In this document: piece by piece, positions 43,993 through 52,944 of the stretch
How the letters are laid out: each line of letters starts with the position of its first letter
Position numbering within the stretch: position 1 is the stretch's first letter
Source of the DNA: Actinomadura sp. WMMA1423
GTDB lineage: Bacteria > Actinomycetota > Actinomycetes > Streptosporangiales > Streptosporangiaceae
Assembly (NCBI RefSeq): GCF_006547145.1
Contig: NZ_CP041244.1
Location: 6,014,001 to 6,078,000 of the forward strand
Length of the DNA stretch: 64,000 nucleotides
Direction of reading: 5' to 3'
The notes under the pieces: model-generated
What the model was told of the DNA's origin: nothing
What the model saw: the letters and a program-made list of their open reading frames with translations, nothing else
Databases searched by the model: none
Position numbers and translations under genes: made by a program

Positions 43993-44601
43993 CTACGTCT
44001 CGCGATGGACCGGCGGGGCCAGTGCGGCGCCGAACATCGCGGTGAGGCGGTCGGTGAGCTCGGCGGGGTCGGCGGCGCGCAGGTCGCCGAGGCCGACCAG
44101 GCGCCGCACCGGCCCGCCGCCCATGATGATCGTGGACGCCAGCAGCGCCCGCGCCCGCGCGTCGGGCCCCTCCAGCTGCGCCACCATCGGCTCGACGATC
44201 ACGTCCTCCAGGTAGCGGAGCAGGATCTCCTTGACCTCGGGATGGCCGGCCGACCGGTCCAGCATCCGGGACATGGCGGTGACCGAGCGCTGGTCGACCT
44301 GCCGGACGAAGTGCTCGGCCAGGCGGCGCGGCAGGCCCTCGGGGTCGCCCGCGATGACGCCGCGGATCACCGACTCGCCGGCCAGCACCTCGCCGAACAG
44401 CGCCGCCTTCGAGCCGAAGTACCGGTTGACCAGCGCCATGTTCGCCTCGGCGCGTTTGGCGATCATGCGGACGGTGACGCCGTCGTAGCCGTGCTCACCG
44501 AACAGGTCGCGGGCGGCGTCCAGGATGCGGCGCCGGGTGGCCTCCCGGTCGCGCTTGCGCCGCCCCGCCGCCTCGCGCCCGGGCTCCTTGTCGACCAGCA
44601 T
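43993..44601 (-). CDS. TetR-family regulator
   Basis: A 202-residue repressor with an N-terminal TetR HTH (TRRRILDAARDLFGEHGYDGVTVRMIAKRAEANMALVNRYFGSKAALF) and an all-helical ligand domain. The start ATG 44601 (MLVDKEPGREAAG) has GGGAG seven nt upstream; the longer frame to 44655 runs into the operator-like region. It is divergent from the MFS gene and upstream, on the same strand, of the hydrolase-ABC operon, so it may control either. Ligand unknown. Confidence 0.88.
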   Translation of the reverse strand: MLVDKEPGREAAGRRKRDREATRRRILDAARDLFGEHGYDGVTVRMIAKRAEANMALVNRYFGSKAALFGEVLAGESVIRGVIAGDPEGLPRRLAEHFVRQVDQRSVTAMSRMLDRSAGHPEVKEILLRYLEDVIVEPMVAQLEGPDARARALLASTIIMGGGPVRRLVGLGDLRAADPAELTDRLTAMFGAALAPPVHRET

Positions 44602-44633
44602 CCCCCAGCTCCCGGTCGCCGGTAACCGTCCAA

Positions 44634-44664
44634 GTCCATTATGGACGAGTTGCAAGTAAACAAC
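44634..44664. promoter_or_regulatory. Operator-like dyads between tetR and the MFS gene
   Basis: GTCCAT-T-ATGGAC (44634-44646, perfect) followed by GTTGCAAGTAAACAAC (44649-44664, GTTG/CAAC outer arms) in an AT-richer 119-nt divergent region. Probable TetR binding sites controlling both genes. Confidence 0.5.
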
Positions 44665-44720
44665 CGTCTACATAAGATACATGCAGAACACAGGTATTTC
44701 ATCTGAGTTGTGGGGGCAGG

Positions 44721-47294
44721 GTGGCTCAGGCGAGCGTGGCATCGCACGGCCCGGCGGTGTCAGAGCAGGCGAGACCGCAGTACACGCACCGTCAGATCCT
44801 GGAGATCCTCGCCGGCCTGATGATGGCCCTGCTGACGTCGATGATCTCGACGTCGGTGGTCGCCACGGCGCTGCCGACGATCGTGGGCGACCTCGGCGGC
44901 CAGGACAAGCTCTCCTGGGTCGCGAGCGCGTCGCTGCTGACCATGACCGCGTCCACGCCCCTGTGGGGCAAGCTGTCGGACATCGCCGGGCGCAAGCTCA
45001 TGTTCCAGACGGCCCTGATCATCTTCGTGGCGGCCTCGGTGGGCGCGGGCCTGTCGCAGAACATCGGCCAGCTCATCGCGGCCCGCGCGTTCCAGGGCCT
45101 CGGCGTCGGCGGCCTGTCCGCCCTCGCCCAGGTCATCCTCGGGGACGTGGTGGAGCCGCGGCAGCGCGGCCGCTACGCCGGCTTCATCGGCGCGGTGTTC
45201 GGCGTCTCGACCGTCGCCGGACCGCTGCTCGGCGGGTTCATCGTGGACGCCGACAGCCTGGGCTGGCGCTGGTGCTTCTACGTGTGCGTGCCGCTCGCGA
45301 TCGTGGCCTTCCTCGTCATCCAGAAGGTGCTGAAGCTGCCGAAGGTCCGGCGCGACACCCGCATCGACGTCTTCGGCGCGTTCACCATCACCGGCAGCGC
45401 CGCCGTGCTGATGCTCGTGCTCTCCATGGGCGGGACGGAGTTCGACTGGAACTCCAGGTGGACCTACGGCCTGCTCGGACTCGCCGTGGTGCTGGTGCTC
45501 CTCGCGGTCGTCGCCGAGCGCGTCGCCCGCGACCCGATCCTGCCGCCGCGGCTGTTCCGCAACCCCACGTTCCTGCTGACCTCGCTCGTCTCCGTCTGCG
45601 TCGGCATGGCGATGTTCGGCGTGATGATCTACATGCCGCAGTACCTGCAGATCGTCAAGGGCATGAGCCCGACGGCGTCCGGCCTGATGACGCTGCCGCT
45701 GGTCGTCGGCATGCTCGTCACCTCCACCGGCTCCGGCCAGGTCGTCACCCGCACCGGCCGCTACAAGATCTTCCCGGTGGTCGGGCTGCTGTGCGTCGCC
45801 GCCGGGCTGTACCTGCTGTCGCTGCTGCACACCGACTCGCCCAAGGTCCTCGTCGGCGCCGACCTGGCCGTCCTCGGCGTCGGCATGGGCCTCAGCCTGC
45901 AGATCCTCATCCTCGCCGCGCAGAACTCCGCGGCGCCGGCCGACCTCGCCTCCACGACGTCCGGTGTCTCGTTCTTCCGTAATCTCGGCGGTGCTATGGG
46001 AGTGGCCGCTTTCGGCGCTATTCTCACCAATCGGGTCGCGGACGAGATCACCACCGGCTTCCGCACGGCGGGCATCGCCATGCCGGGCGGCGGCGCGCAC
46101 GGTCTCGGCTCCCCGGAGGAGATCAGCAAGCTTCCCCCGCCGGTCAGGGGCATCATCCAGGAGGCGTTCACGAACTCCCTGCAGACGGTCTTCCTCGTCG
46201 GCATCCCGGTGGCCCTGGTCGGGTTCGTCGCGGTGCTCGCGCTGAAGGAACACCCCTTGCGCGGGTCGGCGCACCGCGGCAAGGGCGAGCCGCCGGCCCC
46301 CGTCCAGGAGGAGGCGTCCGCGGAGAGCGGCGTCGTCCGCCCGCCTTCTCCGGGGGTGCGGACGGGTGCCGTCGGTGCGATCGGCGCCGGCAGGCACGCG
46401 CGCGGCCGCGGCCCCCTGGGCGACGGCCCCCTCGCCGAGGTCGCCGCGCCGCCGGCCCCGCCGGAGGAGCCTCCGGCCGCCATGGACCTGGCCTCCCAGG
46501 TGCGCCTCCTGGCCCAGCAGAACGGGCCGCACGGGTCCGGCGTCCCGGTGCGGGGCGTCGTCCGGACGCGCGAGGGCGATCCCGTCGTCTCGGCCGCCCT
46601 CACCCTGATCGGCGTGGACGGCCACCAGCTCGGCCGAGCGATCACGCAGGAGGACGGGCGGTACGCGCTGCCGGCGCCCGGCCCCGGCAGCTACGTGCTG
46701 ATCGCCGCGACCGGGGGGCACGAGCCGCAGGCCGCGACGCTCGTCGTCGGCGACCGGCCGGTCGAGTTCGACCTGCTGCTGGCGGGCAGCGGCGGTCTCG
46801 TCGGAACGGTCCGCAGCGCCGACGGCACCCCCATCGTCAACGCGATGGTCGTCGTCACCGACGTGCGCGGCGACGTCGTCGGCACCGGACGCACCGACGC
46901 CGACGGGCGCTACGCGTTCAAGGACATCGTGGCCGGCGGCTACACGCTCGCCGTCAGCGCCGCCGCGCACCGCCCGGTGGCGATGCCGGTGGAGGTCGCG
47001 GGGAACGGCCAGACCAAGCTGGACGTGGAGATGCCTCCCGGCGCCCGGGTGCGCGGAACGGTCCGCAACGAGTCGGGCGATGTGGTCGGGGACGCGCGGG
47101 TCACGCTCGTCGACGCCGCCGGGAACGTCGTCGCGATGGTCATCACCGGCCCGGACGGCGAGTACGCCTTCACCGACCTCACCGGCGGCCAGTACACGCT
47201 GATCGCGTCCGGATATCCTCCGGTCGCGACCGGTCTGTCCATTTCCGGCAGCGGGCTGGACGACCACGACCTGAACCTCGGCTACCCGGACTAG
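44721..47294 (+). CDS. MFS drug exporter (DHA2 type) with three C-terminal CarboxypepD_reg-like repeats
   Basis: An 857-residue fusion. Residues 1-510 are a 14-helix EmrB/QacA-type exporter: motif around TALPTIVGDLGG, motif A LWGKLSDIAGRKLMFQ, AFQGLGVGGLSALAQVILGDVV. A ~95-residue Pro/Ala/Arg-rich linker follows. Then come three repeats beginning near residues 607, 690 and 774 with the pattern G-V/T-R-x-G-xPVxxA...T..DGxYxF..l..G.Y.L, the carboxypeptidase regulatory-like (CarboxypepD_reg/CnaB-like) beta-sandwich. Such domains are normally extracytoplasmic and rare on MFS proteins. The YceI protein encoded 73 nt downstream carries a fourth copy. Confidence 0.88.
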   Translation: MAQASVASHGPAVSEQARPQYTHRQILEILAGLMMALLTSMISTSVVATALPTIVGDLGGQDKLSWVASASLLTMTASTPLWGKLSDIAGRKLMFQTALIIFVAASVGAGLSQNIGQLIAARAFQGLGVGGLSALAQVILGDVVEPRQRGRYAGFIGAVFGVSTVAGPLLGGFIVDADSLGWRWCFYVCVPLAIVAFLVIQKVLKLPKVRRDTRIDVFGAFTITGSAAVLMLVLSMGGTEFDWNSRWTYGLLGLAVVLVLLAVVAERVARDPILPPRLFRNPTFLLTSLVSVCVGMAMFGVMIYMPQYLQIVKGMSPTASGLMTLPLVVGMLVTSTGSGQVVTRTGRYKIFPVVGLLCVAAGLYLLSLLHTDSPKVLVGADLAVLGVGMGLSLQILILAAQNSAAPADLASTTSGVSFFRNLGGAMGVAAFGAILTNRVADEITTGFRTAGIAMPGGGAHGLGSPEEISKLPPPVRGIIQEAFTNSLQTVFLVGIPVALVGFVAVLALKEHPLRGSAHRGKGEPPAPVQEEASAESGVVRPPSPGVRTGAVGAIGAGRHARGRGPLGDGPLAEVAAPPAPPEEPPAAMDLASQVRLLAQQNGPHGSGVPVRGVVRTREGDPVVSAALTLIGVDGHQLGRAITQEDGRYALPAPGPGSYVLIAATGGHEPQAATLVVGDRPVEFDLLLAGSGGLVGTVRSADGTPIVNAMVVVTDVRGDVVGTGRTDADGRYAFKDIVAGGYTLAVSAAAHRPVAMPVEVAGNGQTKLDVEMPPGARVRGTVRNESGDVVGDARVTLVDAAGNVVAMVITGPDGEYAFTDLTGGQYTLIASGYPPVATGLSISGSGLDDHDLNLGYPD

Positions 47295-47367
47295 TGACGG
47301 ACCCGAGCGAGCCGGGCCGCCCGCGGGCGGCGGCCCCGAAACACGGAACCTGGAGTGCGGGTCGTTG

Positions 47368-48192
47368 ATGGACGCGAACCGAGGCATGCGCGGGACGGTG
47401 CGGACGAAGGACGGCTGGGCGGTGCGGTACGCCATCGTCACGGTCACGAACCTGGCCGGCGACCAGGTCGCGCGGGAGCAGACCGGGGAGGACGGCGTGC
47501 TCGCCGCCGGCCCGCTGCCCCCCGGCACCTACACGGTGATCGTGACGGCCATGGGCTTCCAGCCGGCCGCCTCGACCCTGATCGTCTCCAGCGCGGGCAC
47601 GGCCGACATCGGGAAGATCGTCCTCGGCCGGGCGGGCGGCACCGAACTCCCGCCGCCCGGGGCCTGGACGATCGACCCGGCGCACTCCAACGTCGGCGCC
47701 GTCGCGCAGCACCTCGGCCTGTCGAGCGTCCGCGGCCGGTTCGGCGCGTTCGAGGGACGCATCGAGATCGCCGAGCCCGTCGAGGAGTCCCGCGTCACGG
47801 CGCGCATCGAGGCGACGTCCATCGACACCGGCAACAAGATGCGCGACGACCACCTGCGCTCGGCCGACTTCCTGAACGCCGACGTCCACCCGGTCGTCAC
47901 CTACGAGGGCGAGGGGCTGACCGCCGCCGGGCCCGACCGCTGGACGGTCCACGGCCGCCTCACCCTCAACGGCGTCACCCAGCCGGTCGACCTCGACATG
48001 ATCTACCTGGGCAGCGGCGGTGACCTGTGGGGCGGCGTCCGTGCCGCGTTCCGCGCGACCGCCGAACTGCGCCGCACCGACTTCGGCATCCGCTTCAACC
48101 AGATCGTCGAGGCCGGCGTCGCCCTGGTCGGCGAAAGCCTGAAGGTCGAACTGGAGATCCAGGCCGTCCAAGGCGAAGAACTACCCCAGTAG
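47368..48192 (+). CDS. YceI-like protein with N-terminal CarboxypepD_reg-like domain
   Basis: A 274-residue two-domain protein. Residues ~1-85 repeat the beta-sandwich seen in the MFS tail (MRGTVRTKDGWAVRYAIVTVTN ... GPLPPGTYTVIVTAMGF). Residues ~95-270 are a YceI lipocalin-like domain (WTIDPAHSNVGAVAQHLGLSSVRGRF, RSADFLNADVHPVVTYEG, GRLTLNGVTQPVDLDM), a family that binds polyisoprenoid-like amphipathic molecules in a hydrophobic barrel. No signal peptide is visible, so a cytoplasmic location is predicted. Start: ATG 47368; GGAG lies 12 nt upstream. Its domain sharing and position suggest it works with the MFS exporter, perhaps handling an isoprenoid substrate. Confidence 0.87.
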   Translation: MDANRGMRGTVRTKDGWAVRYAIVTVTNLAGDQVAREQTGEDGVLAAGPLPPGTYTVIVTAMGFQPAASTLIVSSAGTADIGKIVLGRAGGTELPPPGAWTIDPAHSNVGAVAQHLGLSSVRGRFGAFEGRIEIAEPVEESRVTARIEATSIDTGNKMRDDHLRSADFLNADVHPVVTYEGEGLTAAGPDRWTVHGRLTLNGVTQPVDLDMIYLGSGGDLWGGVRAAFRATAELRRTDFGIRFNQIVEAGVALVGESLKVELEIQAVQGEELPQ

Positions 48193-48204
48193 TCATTGCG
48201 TCTT

Positions 48205-48345
48205 TCTCCTCCTTCGGGCCTGGCGGCCCTCCATCGTCGAAAAACGCGGCGATCGCTAGCATCGCTCCGTCTCGCCTTGGCGGCTCGCTGCGCGATCAGG
48301 TTCTCGCTCCGCTCGAACCTGCCTTCGGACGCGATCGCAACCATT
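48205..48345. repeat. REP-like palindromic intergenic sequence
   Basis: Non-coding stretch between yceI-like and the SecD-like gene with repeated CTCGC/GCGATC words and the dyad AGGTTC ... GAACCT (48298-48320, 11-nt loop). It resembles dispersed palindromic sequences of high-GC actinomycetes and may also end both convergent transcripts. Confidence 0.4.
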
Positions 48346-48410
48346 TCAGGCTGTTGCGTGGTGGCGGCGTTGGCTGAGGTCGGTGCGCGGCTTTCGAACC
48401 AGGACGGTCG

Positions 48411-49376
48411 TCAGTTCGCACGACCTCGCAGTTGGCGGACGAGCGCGTTCGCGGAGGCGCGGTCGGGGGAGCCGGTCACGATGACCTTGCCGTCGGTGAT
48501 GGCCATGTCGACGCGCGGGAGCGTCACCAGCCGCTCGCGGACGACGAAGGCGAGGTCGCGGCCGACCGTCGCGCGGGTCAGCTCGGCGAACGCCCGCCGG
48601 TCGCTCGGGCGCAGCGTCACCGCCACGTCGTAACCGCCCGGCTTCACCCGCGACTTCTGCACGCGCAGGTCGGCGACCTTGTGGATGGCGATCCCCTGGG
48701 TGAGCCGGTAGCAGGTCACCCCGGTGGCGGTCTGCCCGGTGATGCCCTGCGTCCCGGCGGGGCACTGGCCCGGCACCGCCTGCGCGACGGGGTAGACGTG
48801 CAGCGGCGCGGCCAGCGTCACCGGCCGCGTCCGCATCGAGGACGCGATCAGCCCGCCGGTCACCGCGACGGCCGCGATCAGCAGCCCCAGCGTGAGCACC
48901 ATGACGAACATCGCCGACCGGTGCTGGTCGGCGGCCTTCGCGGGCACGGCCTCCCGGTAGACGCGGCCCTGGCGCCGCGCCGCCCGGCTCCGCTTCATCT
49001 CCGCGGCCTCACGCTGCCGCTGCGCGGCCCGGGCCCGGCGCCGCTCCGCCTCGGTCTCCGGCGGGCGGGCGGCCGCGGGAAGCACGGCCGTCGTAGCCTG
49101 GGCGCGCCGGTCGGCGTCGCGCAGGCTCGCCTGCCCCAGCGCTTCGGCCGGATCGCCGCCCGGCCCCGGCGGCGCCTTCATAGGCCGCGTGTCGCCGGGC
49201 GGGGCCGGGGCGGGAGGCTGAGGCTGCGTCTTCTCCGCGGCGTCCTCGGGGATGAGCGGGGCCGGCGGCTTCGGGTCCGGGGGCGCCGTCTCGGGCGAGG
49301 GGGCGGGAGGCGCCGGGGCGGGCGCGGGGTCCTCGTCCCGCGAACGACCCTTGCTACGGCGCGGTACGACCCGCAT
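48411..49376 (-). CDS. Membrane protein with SecD P1-head-like C-terminal domain
   Basis: A 321-residue protein. Residues 1-95 are Pro/Ala-rich, then an Arg/Glu-rich helix (ETEAERRRARAAQRQREAAEMKRSRAARRQG), one transmembrane helix (FVMVLTLGLLIAAVAVTGGLIASS, ~160-185) and an outside part with two Cys (GQCPAGTQG, TCYRLTQG). The end, FAELTRATVGRDLAFVVRERLVTLP ... ITDGKVIVTGSP, resembles the P1 head of SecD, but the six-helix SecD pore is missing, so this is not SecD. Start ATG 49376 has GGGAGG 6 nt upstream. Role unknown. Confidence 0.7.
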   Translation of the reverse strand: MRVVPRRSKGRSRDEDPAPAPAPPAPSPETAPPDPKPPAPLIPEDAAEKTQPQPPAPAPPGDTRPMKAPPGPGGDPAEALGQASLRDADRRAQATTAVLPAAARPPETEAERRRARAAQRQREAAEMKRSRAARRQGRVYREAVPAKAADQHRSAMFVMVLTLGLLIAAVAVTGGLIASSMRTRPVTLAAPLHVYPVAQAVPGQCPAGTQGITGQTATGVTCYRLTQGIAIHKVADLRVQKSRVKPGGYDVAVTLRPSDRRAFAELTRATVGRDLAFVVRERLVTLPRVDMAITDGKVIVTGSPDRASANALVRQLRGRAN

Positions 49377-49507
49377 CGCCACCTCCCGGGTTCATGATCT
49401 CCTCAGTCTGTCAGGCGGGGGCGCCGCCGCGCACGGCGTCCCGCCCGCGGGTCGCCGGCGGGCCGGCACGAGAGAGACAGTGCCCCGTCCGGGACGTTTC
49501 CAAGCGT

Positions 49508-49547
49508 GCGAAAGCCCGGCCCCCATGCGTCGGGACCGGGCCTTCGC
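49508..49547 (-). terminator. Terminator hairpin after korB
   Basis: GCGAAGGCCCGG and CCGGGCTTTCGC (minus-strand reading) pair at 11 of 12 positions around a 16-nt loop, starting 10 nt after the korB stop. Confidence 0.65.
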
Positions 49548-49557
49548 GGAACTCACC

Positions 49558-50682
49558 TCAGTCGATGCGCCAGGTGTCGCCGCTGCCGAGCAGGGCCGCG
49601 AGGTCGCCCTCGCCCTGCGTCTGGACGGCGTCGTCGAGCTGGGCCCGCATCAGCTCGTCGTAGGACGGCCGGTCGACGTCGCGGAAGATGCCGATCGGGG
49701 TGTGCTCGAACGCCGGCTGGTCGAGCCGCGACAGCGCGAACGCCTGCGACGGGTCCGGGTTGTGCGCGTCGTGCACGGCGATCTCGGCCGGGTCCACGTC
49801 GGCGACGTTCACGACCTCGAACGACCCGGCCGGGGTGCGGCGCAGCGCCTTGGCCCGGTCCGCCCCGAACACGATCGGCTCGCCGTGCTCCAGCCGGACG
49901 GTGACGTCGTCGCGCACCGCCGCGTCCTTCAGCGGGTCGAACGCGCCGTCGTTGAAGATGTTGCAGTTCTGGTAGATCTCGACGAGCGCCGTGCCGCGGT
50001 GCTGCGCGGCGGCCCGCAGGACCGACTGCAGGTGCTTGCGGTCGGAGTCGATGGTGCGGGCGACGAACGTGCCCTCCGCGCCGATCGCGAGCGACAGCGG
50101 GTTGAAGGGCGCGTCGAGCGAGCCCATCGGCGTCGATTTGGTGATCTTGCCGAGCTCCGACGTCGGCGAGTACTGGCCCTTCGTCAGCCCGTAGATCCGG
50201 TTGTTGAACAGCAGGATCTTGAGGTTGACGTTGCGGCGCAGCGCGTGGATGAGGTGGTTGCCGCCGATGGACAGCGAGTCGCCGTCCCCGGTCACCACCC
50301 ACACCGACAGGTCGGGGCGGGACGTGGCGAGGCCCGTCGCGATCGCGGGCGCGCGGCCGTGGATCGAGTGGAACCCGTAGGTGTTCATGTAGTACGGGAA
50401 CCGCGACGAGCAGCCGATGCCGGAGATGAACGTGATGTTCTCGCGGCGCAGCCCGAGCTCGGGCAGGAAGGACTGGACGGCCGCGAGGATCGCGTAGTCA
50501 CCGCACCCGGGGCACCAGCGCACCTCCTGGTCGGTCTTGAAGTCCTTCATCGTCTGCTTCCCGTCCGCCTTCGGGACGAGGGAGAGCAGGCCGCCGCCGT
50601 TCGGCGAGCCGTTGTTCCCGTTGGACGAGCCGTTCGCCGCCCCGTCGCCGTTCGGTGAGCCGTTCGCTCGGATGTCACTCAC
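49558..50682 (-). CDS. korB: 2-oxoglutarate:ferredoxin oxidoreductase beta subunit
   Basis: A 374-residue TPP-binding subunit. RWCPGCGDYAIL at the N-terminus, the TPP motif VTGDGDSLSIGGNH with the distal FNNRIYGLTKGQYSPTSE are diagnostic for KorB/OforB. With KorA it decarboxylates 2-oxoglutarate oxidatively and reduces ferredoxin, an alternative to the lipoate-dependent complex in the TCA cycle of mycobacteria and relatives. The first ~35 residues are an Asn/Gly-rich repeat (NGSPNGDGAANGSSNGNN) not typical of the family. It overlaps korA by 8 nt. The second nuo locus lies 5.6 kb away. Confidence 0.93.
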   Translation of the reverse strand: MSDIRANGSPNGDGAANGSSNGNNGSPNGGGLLSLVPKADGKQTMKDFKTDQEVRWCPGCGDYAILAAVQSFLPELGLRRENITFISGIGCSSRFPYYMNTYGFHSIHGRAPAIATGLATSRPDLSVWVVTGDGDSLSIGGNHLIHALRRNVNLKILLFNNRIYGLTKGQYSPTSELGKITKSTPMGSLDAPFNPLSLAIGAEGTFVARTIDSDRKHLQSVLRAAAQHRGTALVEIYQNCNIFNDGAFDPLKDAAVRDDVTVRLEHGEPIVFGADRAKALRRTPAGSFEVVNVADVDPAEIAVHDAHNPDPSQAFALSRLDQPAFEHTPIGIFRDVDRPSYDELMRAQLDDAVQTQGEGDLAALLGSGDTWRID

Positions 50683-52516
50683 TGTCGATCACATCCTGGA
50701 TGACGCCCTGGAGCTCCTCGGCCTTGAAGGGCAGGCCGCGGACCTGGTTGTAGCCGATCACGTCGATGAGGAGCCGGCCCCGCAGCAGCAGTGCGAGCTG
50801 CCCGAGGTTGATCTCAGGGACGATCACCTTGTCGTAGGAGCGCAGCACCTCGGGCAGGTTCGCGGGGAACGGGTTGAGGTGCCGCAGGTGCGCCTGCGCG
50901 ATGGGCCGCCCGGACGCCCGGACGCGCCGGACGGCCGCGGAGATGGCCCCGTACGTCCCGCCCCAGCCCATCACCAGGACGCGCGCGTCACCGGACGGGT
51001 CGTCCACGGCGAGCGGTTCGATGTCGTTGGCGATCCCGTCGACCTTGGCCTGGCGGAGCCGGACCATGCGGTCGTGGTTGGCGGGGTCGTAGGAGATGTT
51101 GCCGGTGACGTCGGCCTTCTCCAGGCCGCCGATCCGGTGCTCCAGCCCGGCCGTGCCGGGGACCGCCCACGGGCGGGCGAGTGTGGCCGGGTCGCGCTGG
51201 AACGGCTGGAACTCCTCCTGCGACGGCTCGGCGAAGTCCGGCTCGATCTTCGGCAGCGACTCCACGTCCGGCAGCTTCCACGGCTCGGACCCGTTGGCGA
51301 GGTAGCCGTCCGACAGCAGGATCACCGGCGTGCGGTACTTCACCGCGATCCGCGCCGCCTCGATCGCCGCGTCGAAGCAGTCCGACGGCGACTGCGGCGC
51401 GACCACCGGGACCGGCGCCTCGCCGTTGCGGCCGTACATGGCCTGCAGCAGGTCGGCCTGCTCGGTCTTGGTGGGCAGGCCGGTGGACGGGCCGGCGCGC
51501 TGCACGTCGATGACCAGCAGCGGAAGCTCGGTGGCGACGCCGAGGCCGATCGTCTCGCTCTTCAGCGCGATGCCGGGCCCGGACGTCGTGGTGACGCCGA
51601 GCGACCCGCCGAACGAGGCGCCGAGCGCCGCGCCGACCGCGGCGATCTCGTCCTCGGCCTGGAAGGTCCGGACACCGAAACGCTTGTGCTTGGAGATCTC
51701 GTGCAGGATGTCGGACGCCGGGGTGATCGGGTAGGTGCCGAGGAAGATCGGCAGCCCGCTCTGCACGCCCGCCGCGACCAGCCCGTACGCCAGCGCGAGG
51801 TTCCCGGTGATGTTGCGGTACAGCCCCGGCTCGTGCTCGGCCGGCTTGATCTCGTACTGCACCGAGAACGCCTCGGTGGTCTCGCCGTAGGACCAGCCCG
51901 CCTGGAAGGCCGCGATGTTGGCCTTCATGATCTCGGGCTTGTTGGCGAACTTCCGCGTGAGGAAGCCCAGGGTTCCCTCGGTGGGACGGTGGTACAGCCA
52001 CGACAGGAGGCCGAGCGCGAACATGTTCTTCGCGCGCTCGGCGTCCTTCTTGGAGATGTCGAAGCCCTCCAGCGCCTTGACCGTCATCGACGTCAGCGGC
52101 AGCGCGTGGACCCGGTACTCCGACAGCGAGCCGTCCTCGACGGGGCTGGCCGCGTAGCCGACCTTGGCGAGGTTGCGCTTGGTGAACTCGTCGGTGTTGA
52201 CGATGAGGTCGGCGCCGTTCGGCAGGTCCCCGAGGTTCGCCTTGAGGGCGGCGGGGTTCATCGCGACCAGGACGTTGGGCGCGTCGCCGGGCGTCAGGAT
52301 GTCGTGGTCGGCGAAGTGCAACTGGAAACTGGACACGCCGGGGAGGGTCCCGGCGGGGGCGCGGATCTCGGCCGGGAAGTTCGGCAACGTCGAAAGGTCG
52401 TTGCCGAACGCCGCGGTCTCCTGGGTGAAGCGGTCGCCGGTCAGCTGCATGCCGTCGCCGGAGTCCCCGGCGAAGCGGATGATGACGCGGTCGAGCTGCT
52501 GGACCTGTTTGGTCAC
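50675..52516 (-). CDS. korA: 2-oxoglutarate:ferredoxin oxidoreductase alpha subunit (gamma-alpha fusion)
   Basis: A 613-residue protein with the gamma domain first (VIIRFAGDSGDGMQLTGDRF, residues ~10-190), followed by the pyrimidine-binding alpha domain (LFLGTYPITPASDILHEI, AEDEIAAVGAALGASFGGSLGVTTTSGPG) and the transketolase-C-like end. No ferredoxin-type Cys motif is fused, so an external ferredoxin is needed. GTG start with GGAGG upstream (52526-52530). A 7-bp stem-loop sits in the leader. Together with KorB it supplies reduced ferredoxin. Confidence 0.93.
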   Translation of the reverse strand: MTKQVQQLDRVIIRFAGDSGDGMQLTGDRFTQETAAFGNDLSTLPNFPAEIRAPAGTLPGVSSFQLHFADHDILTPGDAPNVLVAMNPAALKANLGDLPNGADLIVNTDEFTKRNLAKVGYAASPVEDGSLSEYRVHALPLTSMTVKALEGFDISKKDAERAKNMFALGLLSWLYHRPTEGTLGFLTRKFANKPEIMKANIAAFQAGWSYGETTEAFSVQYEIKPAEHEPGLYRNITGNLALAYGLVAAGVQSGLPIFLGTYPITPASDILHEISKHKRFGVRTFQAEDEIAAVGAALGASFGGSLGVTTTSGPGIALKSETIGLGVATELPLLVIDVQRAGPSTGLPTKTEQADLLQAMYGRNGEAPVPVVAPQSPSDCFDAAIEAARIAVKYRTPVILLSDGYLANGSEPWKLPDVESLPKIEPDFAEPSQEEFQPFQRDPATLARPWAVPGTAGLEHRIGGLEKADVTGNISYDPANHDRMVRLRQAKVDGIANDIEPLAVDDPSGDARVLVMGWGGTYGAISAAVRRVRASGRPIAQAHLRHLNPFPANLPEVLRSYDKVIVPEINLGQLALLLRGRLLIDVIGYNQVRGLPFKAEELQGVIQDVIDSE

Positions 52517-52944
52517 AGAGGAAGACCTCCTCGACGCGCAGCATCCGTCCTGGGGGAGGCACCCAGGATCGTGATGCTACTAAGGCTTACCTTCATGGTA
52601 TGTCCGGGACGGGATGGGTTAGCGGGGACGGCCCGCACACCGGGACGACCGCACCTGAAAAGACGTGCGCTCCTCGCCGGATGCGGTTGGCCGCGCGTCA
52701 CGGAGGCGGCGACGGGCGGCGGAACGCTCCGCAGGTCCTATCGGGCGATACGACCTGGACGGGTCCCCGGGTTCATCCCCGACACAGGCAGCTGCGCTGG
52801 CGGCACAGGTCGACGTGCAGACGCCGGACCAGCGGCCGCGTGGGACTCGTCGAGGAGCATCGGCTCCCCGGGCGCGTGGAGTTCACGTCCCGAAGTGTAG
52901 ACAGGCGGGATCCCGTCCGACCGCACCGCCCCTGAACATGGGGT
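52517..52944. other. korA leader and intergenic region
   Basis: 428 nt without a convincing gene. Nearest korA it holds a perfect stem-loop TCCTGGG/CCCAGGA (52548-52568, 7-nt loop) and AAGG-CTTA-CCTT (52582-52593) in a possible promoter region. The rest, 52600-52944, shows no coding pattern or RNA gene. Confidence 0.45.

Noticed and set aside
48411..49376. Calling this gene secD
   Set aside because: Only a P1-head-like piece is present; the multi-helix export domain and its motifs are missing.
52582..52593. Iron box (DtxR/IdeR type) upstream of korA
   Set aside because: Only one half (AGGCTTACCT) resembles the consensus; the other half does not match.
52755..52795. tRNA-like GGTTC arm
   Set aside because: GGTTCATCC lacks the conserved A of the T-loop and no acceptor, D or anticodon stems can be drawn.
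52738..52926. 62-codon minus-strand frame in the korA intergenic region
   Set aside because: No ribosome site, poor codon bias and no conserved feature.
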